Source of the DNA: Cohnella zeiphila
Lineage (GTDB): Bacteria > Bacillota > Bacilli > Paenibacillales > Paenibacillaceae
Reading direction: 5' to 3'
DNA: 64,000 nt
NCBI RefSeq assembly: GCF_014212055.1
Contig: NZ_JACJVO010000035.1
Location: forward strand, 1-64,000
In this document: piece after piece, positions 1 to 8,923 of the stretch
How the letters are laid out: each line of letters opens with the position of its first letter
Numbering within the stretch: the stretch's first letter is position 1
Translations under genes and position numbers: made by a program
Notes under the pieces: model-generated
Seen by the model: the letters and a program-made list of their open reading frames with translations, nothing else
Told to the model about the DNA's origin: nothing
Database searches by the model: none

Positions 1-2322
1 CCGCCCGCCCCGCTGGAACGACGCGATCTCGACGGACGGATCGGTGACGAACATCAGGGAATTCGACTCCCCGGGTTCGGACCACTGCCCGAATACCGGC
101 ACGAGCGGCTCGTTCCAGCTCGCGCTTTCCTGCTGCACGCCCGCCCGGTCCCAGCGGTCGCCGTGCGGCAGAACGGAGTAACGGATTTCCTGAACGCCTT
201 TCAGCGGGCACTTCCCCCACCAGAAGCCGCCTTCCCAGCCCCAGCCCAGCACCAGGGACAAAGAGCCTTCCTCCGAATGGGCGTAACCCGTCGTATGGTC
301 GGAGAAGAGGGCGAAGCCTTCGTTCCGCTCTTCGTCGTACACGTCGACCCAGTTCAGAATAAGGTTGTGCTTGATGTCGTCCCACCGCTCGAAATGAGTA
401 TCGGCATGACGGCCCTCCGTTACGTCGAACGCGGAATTCTTGAATACTTTGCGGTTGCGCAGCGGCACCGGAAATTTCGCCTGCAGCTTGAACCGGTCGT
501 TATGATGCGATTTTCTCCTCTCGGTGGTTCGATTCTCCGGCTCGATATCCCATGGGTCGCCGATCCAGGTTTCTTTCTCGTAATGAAACTTCGCGCCGAA
601 ATCGATTCTTCTCTGTCCGGCGGCGACCGACAGGCTCGTGGCGAACGGAACGCCCGCGAAGCTCCCTTTCATCTCGAGGACGACCCGCAGCGGACCGTTC
701 TCCTTCAATTCCACGGATACCGGTCCTTCCGTACTGCTCGCCCATCGCTCCTGATCGATCATGTACCCGACATATTCGTTGAAAAAGTCATTCCCGCCGC
801 TCTCCGGAGTAACCGATCGGCTCCGCTTCTTATCGAACAGTTCCGTGACGACGCCTCCGCGGGCCGTGTCGATCCGGATGGCGTACAGATCGGTATGGAT
901 CTCGACCCGGCCGTCGCGAACGGTCGCCTGCGCACGCGCGGCCTGCCCGTCCTTGGCGGCATCGCCCGAGACCGGTTCGACGGTATAGGAGGCGAAGCCC
1001 ATCGCAGGCGTCTCCGCTTCGAAGATCAGCTTGCCCGCATTGACGCTGCCGTCGGGACGATAGATTCGGGTCGGCGTCAGCTGGGAGGGAATCCGCTGCC
1101 CTTCCCGATTCCGAACGATATAAGCCGTCGTGCCTTCGGGCGCGGGAACTTCGACCTCGGTCAGCTCTTTGCGCGGGGTTCCGAGCGTGTTCCACACGCG
1201 CACGCCGCAGGCGGATCCCTCTTCGTCCGGCTCGTTGCGCCAGCAGTCGGCCGCGCCGTCGCGAATTTCCCCGCACAGCCGCTCCGCCTCCCACGTCTCG
1301 GCGCCGGCCTGCCAAGCCCACTTGTCCCGCCCCTCTCTCGTCGTAGCGCAGATCCAGGCGTCATGATGCTGCGCCAGCAGCAGCTGATCCCAGGCCTGAC
1401 GCAGCTTCTCCGCCGGATAAGGAAAGCCTCTCAGCACGCTCGCGAGGGCAGCCAGCTTCTCCGTCTGCACGAGGTTGTTCTCGGCCGCCCTCACTTCCCG
1501 GGCCATGCGCTGAAGCGTCGCTTCTCCCCAAGGGAGCGCGCCCCGGATATCCTCTTGCGTGACATGCCATTCCCGGCTCGGCTTCTCCGCGATTCGGTCC
1601 ATATACTCCCGCCAAGTGACGTACCGGATCTCTTCTCCGTCCAGCTTCGGACGGGCGGGCCAGCCCAGGTCCTGGAGAAAGCTGCCGACCGGATGAGGGA
1701 TCCCCCGCTCCACGCATTTGTCGACGAACGAAGGCTCCATATACCCGGCTTCCGTCTCCCAGCAATTCACCAGCTCTTCGCATGCGTAACGGGGCACGCA
1801 AGGAATCGACGTGCCGTCCGGCCCCGTCCACAGCACCGTCTCCGCATCGAAGCCCGCGGCATAGCCGCCCCAGGCCGTGCCGGGGTTCTTGAGCACCGCA
1901 CGCCGGTAGCCGAGCGAACGCAGGATTTGCGGCAGACTGCTGGTCCAGCAAGGCTCCTGCGTGGCGTACGTGTCGACGGTCAAGCCCGGAAAATGCTCCT
2001 GAATGATCTCTCTGCCGCGAAGAAGATGGCGGATGTTGCTCTCTCCGCCGATGACCCAGCCGAACGGCTGCGCGTAGCTTCCCGCTACCATCTCCACGCG
2101 CGAATCGGCCTCGTCCAGCAAGTACCGCTTCAGCTTGGCGTAAGAAGCGGGATCGGTCCGCCGCAGCGCTTCCCACGAGATCGGCTCGATGTCGAGACTG
2201 ATTCGCCAGTCCGGACGGTTCTCCAGCCTGCGGATCACGTCCGCCCAAGAGCCGAGCGGCATGTGGCCCTTGATTCCGCCGTGATAGCCGTCCACGAAAT
2301 AAGCTGTTTTCGCCGCTTTCAT
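1..2322 (-). CDS. GH38-type alpha-mannosidase, C-terminus beyond window
   Basis: The frame is open from an ATG at 2322 to the left edge, giving 774 codons with no stop. The product looks like a cytoplasmic glycoside hydrolase of the GH38 alpha-mannosidase group, without a signal peptide. An LPQILRSLGY stretch and an AQHHDAW stretch (His319-His320-Asp321) match the GH38 core. The usual N-terminal HxHxD zinc motif is replaced by D11-G-Y-H14 with H20, and the usual DxFGH nucleophile segment reads ATQEPCWTSSLPQIL, so this belongs to a divergent branch. It is the last visible gene of a leftward operon with an importer and an isomerase, which suggests it hydrolyses the imported oligosaccharide. Family membership is fairly sure; substrate and catalytic residues are not. 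Confidence 0.78.
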   Translation of the reverse strand, partial: MKAAKTAYFVDGYHGGIKGHMPLGSWADVIRRLENRPDWRISLDIEPISWEALRRTDPASYAKLKRYLLDEADSRVEMVAGSYAQPFGWVIGGESNIRHLLRGREIIQEHFPGLTVDTYATQEPCWTSSLPQILRSLGYRRAVLKNPGTAWGGYAAGFDAETVLWTGPDGTSIPCVPRYACEELVNCWETEAGYMEPSFVDKCVERGIPHPVGSFLQDLGWPARPKLDGEEIRYVTWREYMDRIAEKPSREWHVTQEDIRGALPWGEATLQRMAREVRAAENNLVQTEKLAALASVLRGFPYPAEKLRQAWDQLLLAQHHDAWICATTREGRDKWAWQAGAETWEAERLCGEIRDGAADCWRNEPDEEGSACGVRVWNTLGTPRKELTEVEVPAPEGTTAYIVRNREGQRIPSQLTPTRIYRPDGSVNAGKLIFEAETPAMGFASYTVEPVSGDAAKDGQAARAQATVRDGRVEIHTDLYAIRIDTARGGVVTELFDKKRSRSVTPESGGNDFFNEYVGYMIDQERWASSTEGPVSVELKENGPLRVVLEMKGSFAGVPFATSLSVAAGQRRIDFGAKFHYEKETWIGDPWDIEPENRTTERRKSHHNDRFKLQAKFPVPLRNRKVFKNSAFDVTEGRHADTHFERWDDIKHNLILNWVDVYDEERNEGFALFSDHTTGYAHSEEGSLSLVLGWGWEGGFWWGKCPLKGVQEIRYSVLPHGDRWDRAGVQQESASWNEPLVPVFGQWSEPGESNSLMFVTDPSVEIASFQRGGR

Positions 2323-2346
2323 CTCATCCCTCTTCTCAAACGCGAA

Positions 2347-2373
2347 CCCTCCGCCGCCAAGCGCGACGGAGGG
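2347..2373 (-). other. intercistronic hairpin between binding-protein and GH38 genes
   Basis: CCCTCCG at 2347 pairs with CGGAGGG ending at 2373, with further GC pairs inside. There is no U-run, so it is more likely an mRNA-stabilising or processing hairpin after the highly needed binding-protein message than a terminator. Confidence 0.45.
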
Positions 2374-2393
2374 ACCGCATCGTCTTTTTCCTC

Positions 2394-4040
2394 TTATTTG
2401 GATTGGACTCTTTGCGCGGCATCGTTGTAGATCTTCAGCACTTTATCGATGTCGCCCATCTTCTTCACCTTGTCGATGAACTTGGACCAATCGTCAAAGC
2501 TGTTCTTGCCGGAGACGAACTTCGCCTGCTCTTCGGTCACGAATGTCTTGACCGGGTTCATGATCTCCGAGATCTGCTGGCTCTCGTCCGGCGTGAACTG
2601 AATCGGCGGCTCCGAGAACCACGGCGCGATATATTTGTTGCTCGGCATCGGCAAACTGCGGATAAACGGCGACTTCTCGATCGGCACTTCCTCGTATTTG
2701 CCTTCGAACACGGTATAGTCTTTGGGAGCGAAGTCTACGAACGCCGTGGAATCGACCGACATCTGCAGGCCGGGGCTGTGCTTCTTGCTCGCCCGCATCC
2801 CGTACTTGTCTCCTTCCACCCACGGGTCCGGCGCGTTCTTGATCGAATCGACGAACGTCGGCTTGCCGTCGTCGCCGATCTTGTAGGTCGTTCCTTCAAT
2901 GCCCCAAGAGAGCAGTCTCGTCACGTCGTCCGTATACTGCAGGTCGATAAACTTGATGAGTTCCTCCGGATTTTTGGCCTTGGAGCTGATGCAGAACTGC
3001 GCCCAGCCGAGGTCCGGGGTGTTGACGTTCGCCACTTCCTGCCAGGCCGTGCCGTATTTCGGGTTGTCCGGGTACAGCGAGATCGCGAAAATCTTGCCGT
3101 CATTGGCGGTTCGGGTATAGTCGCCCGGAGTCGTGAACCAGTCGGCCATCATCATGAAGTTGTCGCCGTTCAGCAGCTTCTTCTTCAGCGTGTCGTCCGT
3201 ATCGATCGTATATTCGGGGTCCAGCAGCTTCTCCGAATAGAGCTTGTTCGCGAATTGCAGCGCGTCTTTGTAGCCGTCGTCGAAGATGCCGTATTCGTAC
3301 TTGCTTCCGTCCCAGAAAATATCGGCCTTGATGTGATCCGCCGAGAAGAGCATGCGCAGGTCGTTCCATCTCGTGTTGACCGGATACTTGTCGGGATACA
3401 GCTGCTTCAGCTTCTTGGCCGCGTCGTAAAATTCGTCGAACGTTTGCGGTATTTTGATATTGTTGTCCTTGAACACATCGTACCGGTACGAAGACCCGTT
3501 CTGGATGAGCATCCCGCTGTCGGCGGGGAACCGGGGCCTGGACGTTTCCATGAATTTGTACATCTTCCCGTCGGCGTTCGTGACGCGCGCCAATCCGTTC
3601 TTCACCGAGTTCAGGTAATTCATGTAATTCGGCATGTCTTTCTCGTACTGGCTCAGCTCTAGGATCTGGCCCTGCTTCGCCATATCCGTCGTATCGTAGA
3701 ACAACGGCGTCATGAATAGATCGGGCAAGTCGTCGCTCGCGATCATCAGCTTCACTTTCTCGTCATACTCGGAAGCGGGAATGTAGTTGTACTTGATGTC
3801 GATCTTCTTGCCCAGCTTGGCTTCCATCTGCTTCAGCCATTCCTGGCCGACCATGCTGCCCGCATTGTCTACGCCGTTGGACGGCAGCGTGACCGAGAAG
3901 CTGAGCGTGCCGCCCGAATTGCCGCTTGCCGACGAGGAAGCGCTTCCCGCCGCCTGATCGTCCGACGACTTGCAGCCCGCCACGGTCAGCGCCAGCATCG
4001 AGACGGCGGCGAGACTCGCGAGCTTCGCTTTGTTTTTCAT
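2394..4040 (-). CDS. LplA/YtcQ-type sugar-binding lipoprotein (importer A)
   Basis: This 548-residue extracellular solute-binding lipoprotein belongs to the large LplA/YtcQ type of CUT1 importers. The signal peptide ends in a lipobox (LTVAGC, Cys23), followed by a Ser/Gly-rich linker. The ATG at 4040 was chosen over one seven codons upstream (4061) because GGGGGA lies about 8 bases before it and the signal peptide then has normal length. It lies downstream of two permease genes and upstream of the GH38 gene. The ligand cannot be read from sequence; the neighbours suggest a mannose-containing oligosaccharide, which is inference. Confidence 0.9.
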   Translation of the reverse strand: MKNKAKLASLAAVSMLALTVAGCKSSDDQAAGSASSSASGNSGGTLSFSVTLPSNGVDNAGSMVGQEWLKQMEAKLGKKIDIKYNYIPASEYDEKVKLMIASDDLPDLFMTPLFYDTTDMAKQGQILELSQYEKDMPNYMNYLNSVKNGLARVTNADGKMYKFMETSRPRFPADSGMLIQNGSSYRYDVFKDNNIKIPQTFDEFYDAAKKLKQLYPDKYPVNTRWNDLRMLFSADHIKADIFWDGSKYEYGIFDDGYKDALQFANKLYSEKLLDPEYTIDTDDTLKKKLLNGDNFMMMADWFTTPGDYTRTANDGKIFAISLYPDNPKYGTAWQEVANVNTPDLGWAQFCISSKAKNPEELIKFIDLQYTDDVTRLLSWGIEGTTYKIGDDGKPTFVDSIKNAPDPWVEGDKYGMRASKKHSPGLQMSVDSTAFVDFAPKDYTVFEGKYEEVPIEKSPFIRSLPMPSNKYIAPWFSEPPIQFTPDESQQISEIMNPVKTFVTEEQAKFVSGKNSFDDWSKFIDKVKKMGDIDKVLKIYNDAAQRVQSK

Positions 4041-4064
4041 GGATATTTCCCCCTTGGTCATGAT

Positions 4065-4976
4065 TCAACCCTTAATGGCTCCTACGAATACGCCGTTGTT
4101 GAAATGCTTCTGGAAAAACGGGTAAATCGCCATAATCGGAAACATCGTGATGATGATGACGCTCATGCGAATGGCTTTCGGATCGAGCGCGTTCCCCGGT
4201 CCGTTGATCGCCACGTTGCCGGCTCCGACCCGTCCTTGAATCGCCGTCGTATCGAGCGCGAACAAGTAGTTTCGAAGAATCATCTGCAGCGGATACTTAT
4301 CCTGATCCCTCAGGTAGATCAACGCTTCGAACCAGCTGTTCCAGCTGCCGACCAGACCGAACAAGGCGAACGTCGCGAGCAGCGCTTTCGATAACGGCAT
4401 AATAATTCGGAACAGAACCGTGAAGTCGTTGGCTCCGTCGATCAGCGCGGATTCCTTCAGCTCGGCCGGAATGTTGGAGAAGAAGGTCCGGAACAGGAAC
4501 ACGTTATAGGCTCCGACCGCGCCGGGAATGATCATGACCCACACCGTGTCCAGCATGTGCAGGCTGCGCATCAGCAGGTAGGTCGGAATGAGCCCTCCGC
4601 TGAAGAACATCGTGATCATGAGAAAGATCGTAAAAAACTTTTTCCCGATAAAGCCCGGCACCGTAAGCGGATACGCCATCAAGGAGGTGAAGATCAGCAT
4701 GATGCCGGTCGATCCGACGGCGTAAAGAATGGAATTGCCGTAGCCCTTGAAGATGTACGGGTCCTGGAAGACATCCTTATAAGCCTGTACGGTAAAACCT
4801 TTCGGCCAGACGGTGACGCTGCCCGAGGAGATGAAGCGGGAACTGCTCAAGGAGGTGGAGATGATGTTCAGGATCGGATACAGCACCGCCACCAGAATGA
4901 CGATCATGATGAGAATATTGACGACGTCGAAAATTCGGGAGCCCGCGCTTTCGGTTCTCTTCTTGTTCAACCTCAT
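4065..4976 (-). CDS. Carbohydrate ABC permease, LplC/YtcP type (importer A)
   Basis: This 303-residue inner-membrane permease has six predicted helices and the EAA loop (ELKESALIDGANDF) that docks to the ATPase. The C-terminus is the QKHFNNGVFVGAIKG type typical of the MalG-side subunit of LplABC importers. The ATG at 4976 lies 8 bases past the stop of the partner permease and is preceded by AGGGGGG. A longer frame from 5024 would overlap the partner by 40 bases and begins with an un-permease-like leader, so it was rejected. The two permeases are probably translationally coupled. Confidence 0.9.
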   Translation of the reverse strand: MRLNKKRTESAGSRIFDVVNILIMIVILVAVLYPILNIISTSLSSSRFISSGSVTVWPKGFTVQAYKDVFQDPYIFKGYGNSILYAVGSTGIMLIFTSLMAYPLTVPGFIGKKFFTIFLMITMFFSGGLIPTYLLMRSLHMLDTVWVMIIPGAVGAYNVFLFRTFFSNIPAELKESALIDGANDFTVLFRIIMPLSKALLATFALFGLVGSWNSWFEALIYLRDQDKYPLQMILRNYLFALDTTAIQGRVGAGNVAINGPGNALDPKAIRMSVIIITMFPIMAIYPFFQKHFNNGVFVGAIKG

Positions 4977-4984
4977 CGCCCCCC

Positions 4985-5899
4985 CTAGAACAAACTCGTT
5001 TCCGAAACTTTGCGGCTGAACCAATTGGTAATGTACAGGATGATAAAGGAGATCACGGACATGAACAAGCCGATCGCCGTCGTGTACTCGTATCTCGCGC
5101 CCAAAATCCCTTGCCGGTAGACATAAGAGCCGATGACGTCCGCCACGTTATATGTTTCCGGCGCATAGAGCAAAATGATCTTCTGGAAATCGGTGCCGAG
5201 AATGCCGCCCATGGAGAAGATGAGCAGGATGACCGTCGTCGGCCGGATGCAGGGCCAGGTGATGTGCAAAATCTTTTTCCAGCGGCCCGCTCCGTCCACT
5301 TCCGCGACATCGTAAAGGGTCGGGTCGATTCCGCTTAACGCGGCCAGGTAGATGATCGAGCCGAACCCGACGCCCTGCCAGATCCCCGAGGAGATGAAGA
5401 TGGTCCGGAAGTAGCCGGGCTCCAGCAGAAACGTGATCGGGCCCCAGCCGAAATGGGCGATGAGGTGATTGAACAGCCCGTCCCGGGCCAAGTAATCCTT
5501 CAGCAGCCCCGCCACGATGACGACCGAGATAAAATGCGGAAAGTACGAGACGGTCTGCACGATCTTTTTAAAGCGCTTGCTTCTGAGCTCGTTCAGCAGA
5601 AGCGCCAAAATGATCGGCGCGGGAAAGGACCAGAGCAAGGAATACAATCCCAGCAGAAGCGTGTTCTTGAGAACCCGGAACGCCAGCGGGTCGTGAAAAA
5701 AGGTCGTGAAATATTTGAATCCGACCCAGGGGCTTCCCAGGATTCCTTTGGAAGCGTTGAAATCCTTGAATGCGATCGTAATGCCGTACATCGGAAAATA
5801 GCTGAAAATCAATACCGTCAGAAAACCCGGCAGCACCATGAGATAGAGATAGCGCTGCCTCCACAGTTTGGGCCATAACCGGTTGCTCGTTGTCTCCAA
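4985..5899 (-). CDS. Carbohydrate ABC permease, LplB type (importer A)
   Basis: This 304-residue permease is the MalF-side partner of the gene just downstream. The N-terminus (RQRYLYLMVLPGFL) and the segment AFKDFNASKGILGSPWVGF are typical of LplB/YteP proteins. Its EAA loop reads YDVAEVDGAGRWKKI. The start is a TTG at 5899 with GGGAGGT seven bases upstream; no ATG in this frame is near a ribosome binding site. No ATPase gene is in the operon, so the pair should use a shared MsmX-like ATPase encoded elsewhere (family knowledge). Confidence 0.9.
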   Translation of the reverse strand: METTSNRLWPKLWRQRYLYLMVLPGFLTVLIFSYFPMYGITIAFKDFNASKGILGSPWVGFKYFTTFFHDPLAFRVLKNTLLLGLYSLLWSFPAPIILALLLNELRSKRFKKIVQTVSYFPHFISVVIVAGLLKDYLARDGLFNHLIAHFGWGPITFLLEPGYFRTIFISSGIWQGVGFGSIIYLAALSGIDPTLYDVAEVDGAGRWKKILHITWPCIRPTTVILLIFSMGGILGTDFQKIILLYAPETYNVADVIGSYVYRQGILGARYEYTTAIGLFMSVISFIILYITNWFSRKVSETSLF

Positions 5900-5966
5900 T
5901 GTCGTACCTCCCTACGGTGTCGGACTTCCTCTGCCTCCGATCAGGCGGCAGCGACGGCCGGACCGT

Positions 5967-6803
5967 TTATAGCCCCGCCGCGGCGAACGCCCGATCGAAG
6001 CCGGCCCGGGAACGGGCGATCAGCCGCTCCGGCGGCTCGGACGGCGCCTCCGGCAGCAGCACTTCCTGGGAGACGACGCCGCGATAGCCGATACGGTTCA
6101 GCGCCGCGAGGAATCCGGCCAAGTCGATGCTCCCTTCTCCCGGATACAGCCGGTCGTTGTCCCGCGCCTCCTCGACCGGCCCCGCCGGCGCATCGTTGAG
6201 ATGCACATGCGCGATTTGCTCCGGCTTCAGCCGCTCGATGTCCAAGGCGCTCAGGCCGGTCGTATGCCAATGGAACGAGTCGAGAAGCAGGCCGACGTTC
6301 GGTTCGCCGATGGCGCCGATCCAATCGAGCGTCTCTTCCATCGTCCAGATAAAGGGGAACCGCCATGCCGTACGCAGATGGTGCGGCCCTACGAATTCCA
6401 ATCCGAGACGGATGCCGTAGGCGCCCAGAATTTGCGCGCAGACGCGAAGACGGCGGGTGGCCGCAGCCATGAAGGGAGCAGGCTTATGGTCGGTGGACGG
6501 CAAGATGTAGGTGCAGCAGCTCGTGCAGCCGACCACCCGCGCCGCCGCGGCAGCTTCGGTCAATCCCGCGAGACCCGCGCGGAACTCGTCGTCGCCCGCT
6601 CTCCATTCCACCGGCAGCCCGATCGCTCCGATCTTCATTCCATGCCGCCGGAGCAGGCCGTTCACTCCCTCCGCGCCCAGGCGGCCGACCAGCCCGGCCG
6701 CGTCGATATCGACCGCTCCGAACCCTTCCGCCGCCGCGAGCGCGATCAATCGTTCGTCCGTTCCGACATCGCCGAGTCCGGCGCGCGTCAATCCTCTGAT
6801 CAT
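5967..6803 (-). CDS. Sugar phosphate isomerase/epimerase, xylose-isomerase-like TIM barrel
   Basis: This 278-residue cytoplasmic protein has the metal-ligand pattern of the AP-endonuclease-2/xylose-isomerase-like barrel: LGLEFVG, LLLDSFHWH, HVHLND and VSQEVL supply Glu, Asp, His and Glu in the expected order. The ATG at 6803 has GGAGG eight bases upstream; the longer open frame to 7100 runs into the upstream gene and was rejected. It is 25 bases after the propeller-protein gene and 67 before the first permease, so it is part of the importer A operon. It probably isomerises a sugar released or imported by the operon; the exact substrate is unknown. Confidence 0.85.
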   Translation of the reverse strand: MIRGLTRAGLGDVGTDERLIALAAAEGFGAVDIDAAGLVGRLGAEGVNGLLRRHGMKIGAIGLPVEWRAGDDEFRAGLAGLTEAAAAARVVGCTSCCTYILPSTDHKPAPFMAAATRRLRVCAQILGAYGIRLGLEFVGPHHLRTAWRFPFIWTMEETLDWIGAIGEPNVGLLLDSFHWHTTGLSALDIERLKPEQIAHVHLNDAPAGPVEEARDNDRLYPGEGSIDLAGFLAALNRIGYRGVVSQEVLLPEAPSEPPERLIARSRAGFDRAFAAAGL

Positions 6804-6828
6804 CCGATCTTCCTCCTTCCAGTTGCCG

Positions 6829-8463
6829 TTACGGGGTCGCCGCCTCCGGCCCGGACACCGGCGCGAGATCCAGCTTCGGGTCGTCCAGGTCCAGTCTGTA
6901 CATGATCTGATTGTAGTTGTAGCGGGGCGTCGGCTCCGCGTTCGTAAACGTGTTCGTGTAGGTGCCCTCGAAGTAAATGACGCGTCCGCCGTCCTTGTCG
7001 AAGAATTCGTCGTGAGCGGGATTGTAGAACGTATAATTGTTGTGCGTGACGATCTTCTTGGCCGTCGTCCACGGACCTTGCGGCGCCGGAGCTTCCGCAT
7101 ACCAGATCTCGCCGAGTCCCGACGGCGTTCCGCCCACCTGCTGCCCGATCATGACATAGCTCTGGCGGTAATCGTTCCATTCGACGGAGCCGGAGGCGAT
7201 CTGAACCTCGTCACCGGTATCCGCGTCCTTCAGCTGGAAGTAGCGCGGATCGTCCGCCTTGATCAAGCCGAGGCTGATGAGCTCCTTCTCCTGATCCTGC
7301 TGAAGCGGAGGCGTGTTGCGCTTCCAGCCCCATACCAGGTTGCCGCCGGCATCGCGTTCGAGCGACGTGTTCGCGCCGTCGTACGTCGTGCCCGGCGTCA
7401 GGCAGGTGAAGGCTTCGTACTGCGTGTAATCGAGAATGGAATCGTAGTCCGCCGCCACCCGCAGGTTCGGCATTCGATGCTCGGTGAACACCCAGTAGCC
7501 TTTGCCGTTCTCCTCGTAATAGGTCGCCTGCCCGCCCGGATGGCGCCAGTCGTTCTTGTCGGGAAATTGGACGAGCGGTTCGAACTCGTTCTTCTCGTCA
7601 TTGAAGACGAGGATGCCGAAAGCGCTTAAATCCGGATTGTGCGTACTGTAGCCGGCGAGCAGCCGCTCCTGTCCCTGGTCGTCCTTGGCCGTCATGAGGC
7701 CGAACACCCAGGCGATTCCGGCTCCGTCGGGCAGCGGCGGTACCAGGCTCTTCACGAAGCCGTCGTCGTTCGTTAGATAAGACAAGTCCACGCCGACGTC
7801 GGGATCGAGACCGCCCTTCCCCGGCAGCTTCGACGTGGCGCCGGTAACCCGGAAATTCCCGAGCGGATAGGCCGGGCGGTCCGTGTCCCCCCAGAACCAG
7901 TACAGGCGATTGCGGTATTCGATCGTCTGCACCGAATCCTGCCCCATGACCAGCCCGTTCAGGAGCGGTTCCTTGATCGGCGTCTTCAAGCCTAGGAGCG
8001 TGCTGTCCCGATAGATGCCCTGTCCGGTAATTCGGTACAGGCGCTGGGCGATGTTGACCCGGTTCATCTGCAGCGTCACGCTGCCTCCGGGCGTCACGTC
8101 GACGGCCAGGCCGCGGTTGCCGAAGAAATCGGCCGGATAATCGTAACCGTGGCTGGACAGGAAGAAGAAGACGGATTGATTCATCAGGCCCGGCTCGTCA
8201 AAGGCGACATAGCCGGCGCTGTCCGTGTAATACTTGATCTTGTTGGTCGTCATCAGCTCCACGAGCGGAATGCCCCGCCCCGTCTCGGCATCGACGACCC
8301 GGATCTTGAACGGCTTCTGCGCCTTGGCGGCGGCTGCGGCCGTCATCGCATCCGGCGCCGCGCCGCCTTCCGCGGCCGCCGAGGACGCCATTCCCGAAGA
8401 CGTTGCAACCATCAGCATCGCACAAGCCCACAAGCCGGTTTTGCTCCACGAATTCCTTCTCAT
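6829..8463 (-). CDS. Secreted propeller-like protein of unknown function
   Basis: This 544-residue exported protein has an N-terminal signal peptide of roughly 30-35 residues. Next comes a short carboxypeptidase-regulatory-like beta-sandwich (KIRVVDAETGRGIPLVELMT, then YTDSAGYVAFDEPG) and a long beta-rich region with repeated blade-like strands (GQDSVQTIEYRNRLYWFWGD; GKGYWVFTEHRMP; YVMIGQQVGG). The layout recalls five-bladed GH43/GH32-like propellers, but I see no assured catalytic triad. The ATG at 8463 has GGAGGGG seven bases before it; the frame open to 8622 lacks a signal peptide. As first gene of the importer A operon it may be an extracellular glycan-binding or glycan-cleaving protein. 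No function is assigned. Confidence 0.72.
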   Translation of the reverse strand: MRRNSWSKTGLWACAMLMVATSSGMASSAAAEGGAAPDAMTAAAAAKAQKPFKIRVVDAETGRGIPLVELMTTNKIKYYTDSAGYVAFDEPGLMNQSVFFFLSSHGYDYPADFFGNRGLAVDVTPGGSVTLQMNRVNIAQRLYRITGQGIYRDSTLLGLKTPIKEPLLNGLVMGQDSVQTIEYRNRLYWFWGDTDRPAYPLGNFRVTGATSKLPGKGGLDPDVGVDLSYLTNDDGFVKSLVPPLPDGAGIAWVFGLMTAKDDQGQERLLAGYSTHNPDLSAFGILVFNDEKNEFEPLVQFPDKNDWRHPGGQATYYEENGKGYWVFTEHRMPNLRVAADYDSILDYTQYEAFTCLTPGTTYDGANTSLERDAGGNLVWGWKRNTPPLQQDQEKELISLGLIKADDPRYFQLKDADTGDEVQIASGSVEWNDYRQSYVMIGQQVGGTPSGLGEIWYAEAPAPQGPWTTAKKIVTHNNYTFYNPAHDEFFDKDGGRVIYFEGTYTNTFTNAEPTPRYNYNQIMYRLDLDDPKLDLAPVSGPEAATP

Positions 8464-8686
8464 CAAGATCCCCTCCATGAAAGATAACGATGGCCTCGCT
8501 CTTATGCCGGAACCGGGATAATCTCGCGATTGCGCTGCTTCCAACTTCCTGCCGCCGTTCGAAAAGCTCTGCCCCCTCTCCGCCTCTCCTTCGGGATGTC
8601 TGATGGCAGCGCATACAAACATAGACCGAACCGAAGCTGATTTTTAATGTCGCCCCTTCAAAGTTATCATGCTAACCAATAAAATA

Positions 8687-8696
8687 AAGCATACTA
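8687..8696. promoter_or_regulatory. Operator-like half-conserved palindrome
   Basis: AAGCATACTA matches the perfect palindrome TAGTATACTA at 8862-8871 in 8 of 10 positions. It lies on the side of the divergent region nearest the importer A operon, where a repressor of that operon could bind. Confidence 0.3.
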
Positions 8697-8861
8697 GGTT
8701 CGATTTCATCTTAATACGGACCTCCCCCTTTTGCAAACCCTTTTTGGCCCTTTCGAGGTGCGAATTTACGACAAATACACTATAAAACTCGGACATTCCC
8801 GCCTTTCAATCGATTGACCCGCTGCCGCAAACAAGAGGTTCTATAAAATTCAAAGATTACT

Positions 8862-8893
8862 TAGTATACTATTTGATTCAGGTCGGTTATAAT
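8862..8893 (+). promoter_or_regulatory. Perfect palindrome overlapping the regulator's promoter
   Basis: TAGTATACTA (8862-8871) is a perfect 10-bp palindrome. A TATAAT hexamer (8888-8893) starts 16 bases later, 31 bases before the TTG start. There is no good -35 hexamer, and the palindrome occupies the -35 position. That fits autoregulation by the encoded DNA-binding protein. Confidence 0.4.
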
Positions 8894-8923
8894 CGAGGAA
8901 ATGACTTGCTTGAGGTGAATCGA

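Larger units (their letters stand above)
8464..8923. promoter_or_regulatory. Divergent control region between importer A operon and its regulator
   Basis: This 460-base stretch has no gene that I can support. It is AT-richer than its flanks and holds two related short palindromic elements (8687-8696 and 8862-8871) that could be operators for the adjacent GntR/LacI-type regulator. Confidence 0.5.

Noticed and set aside
163..2430. 755-codon open frame on the plus strand
   Set aside because: It is antisense to the GH38 gene, whose minus-strand frame gives recognisable protein; long antisense frames are expected from GC-rich codon use. It lacks any recognisable domain.
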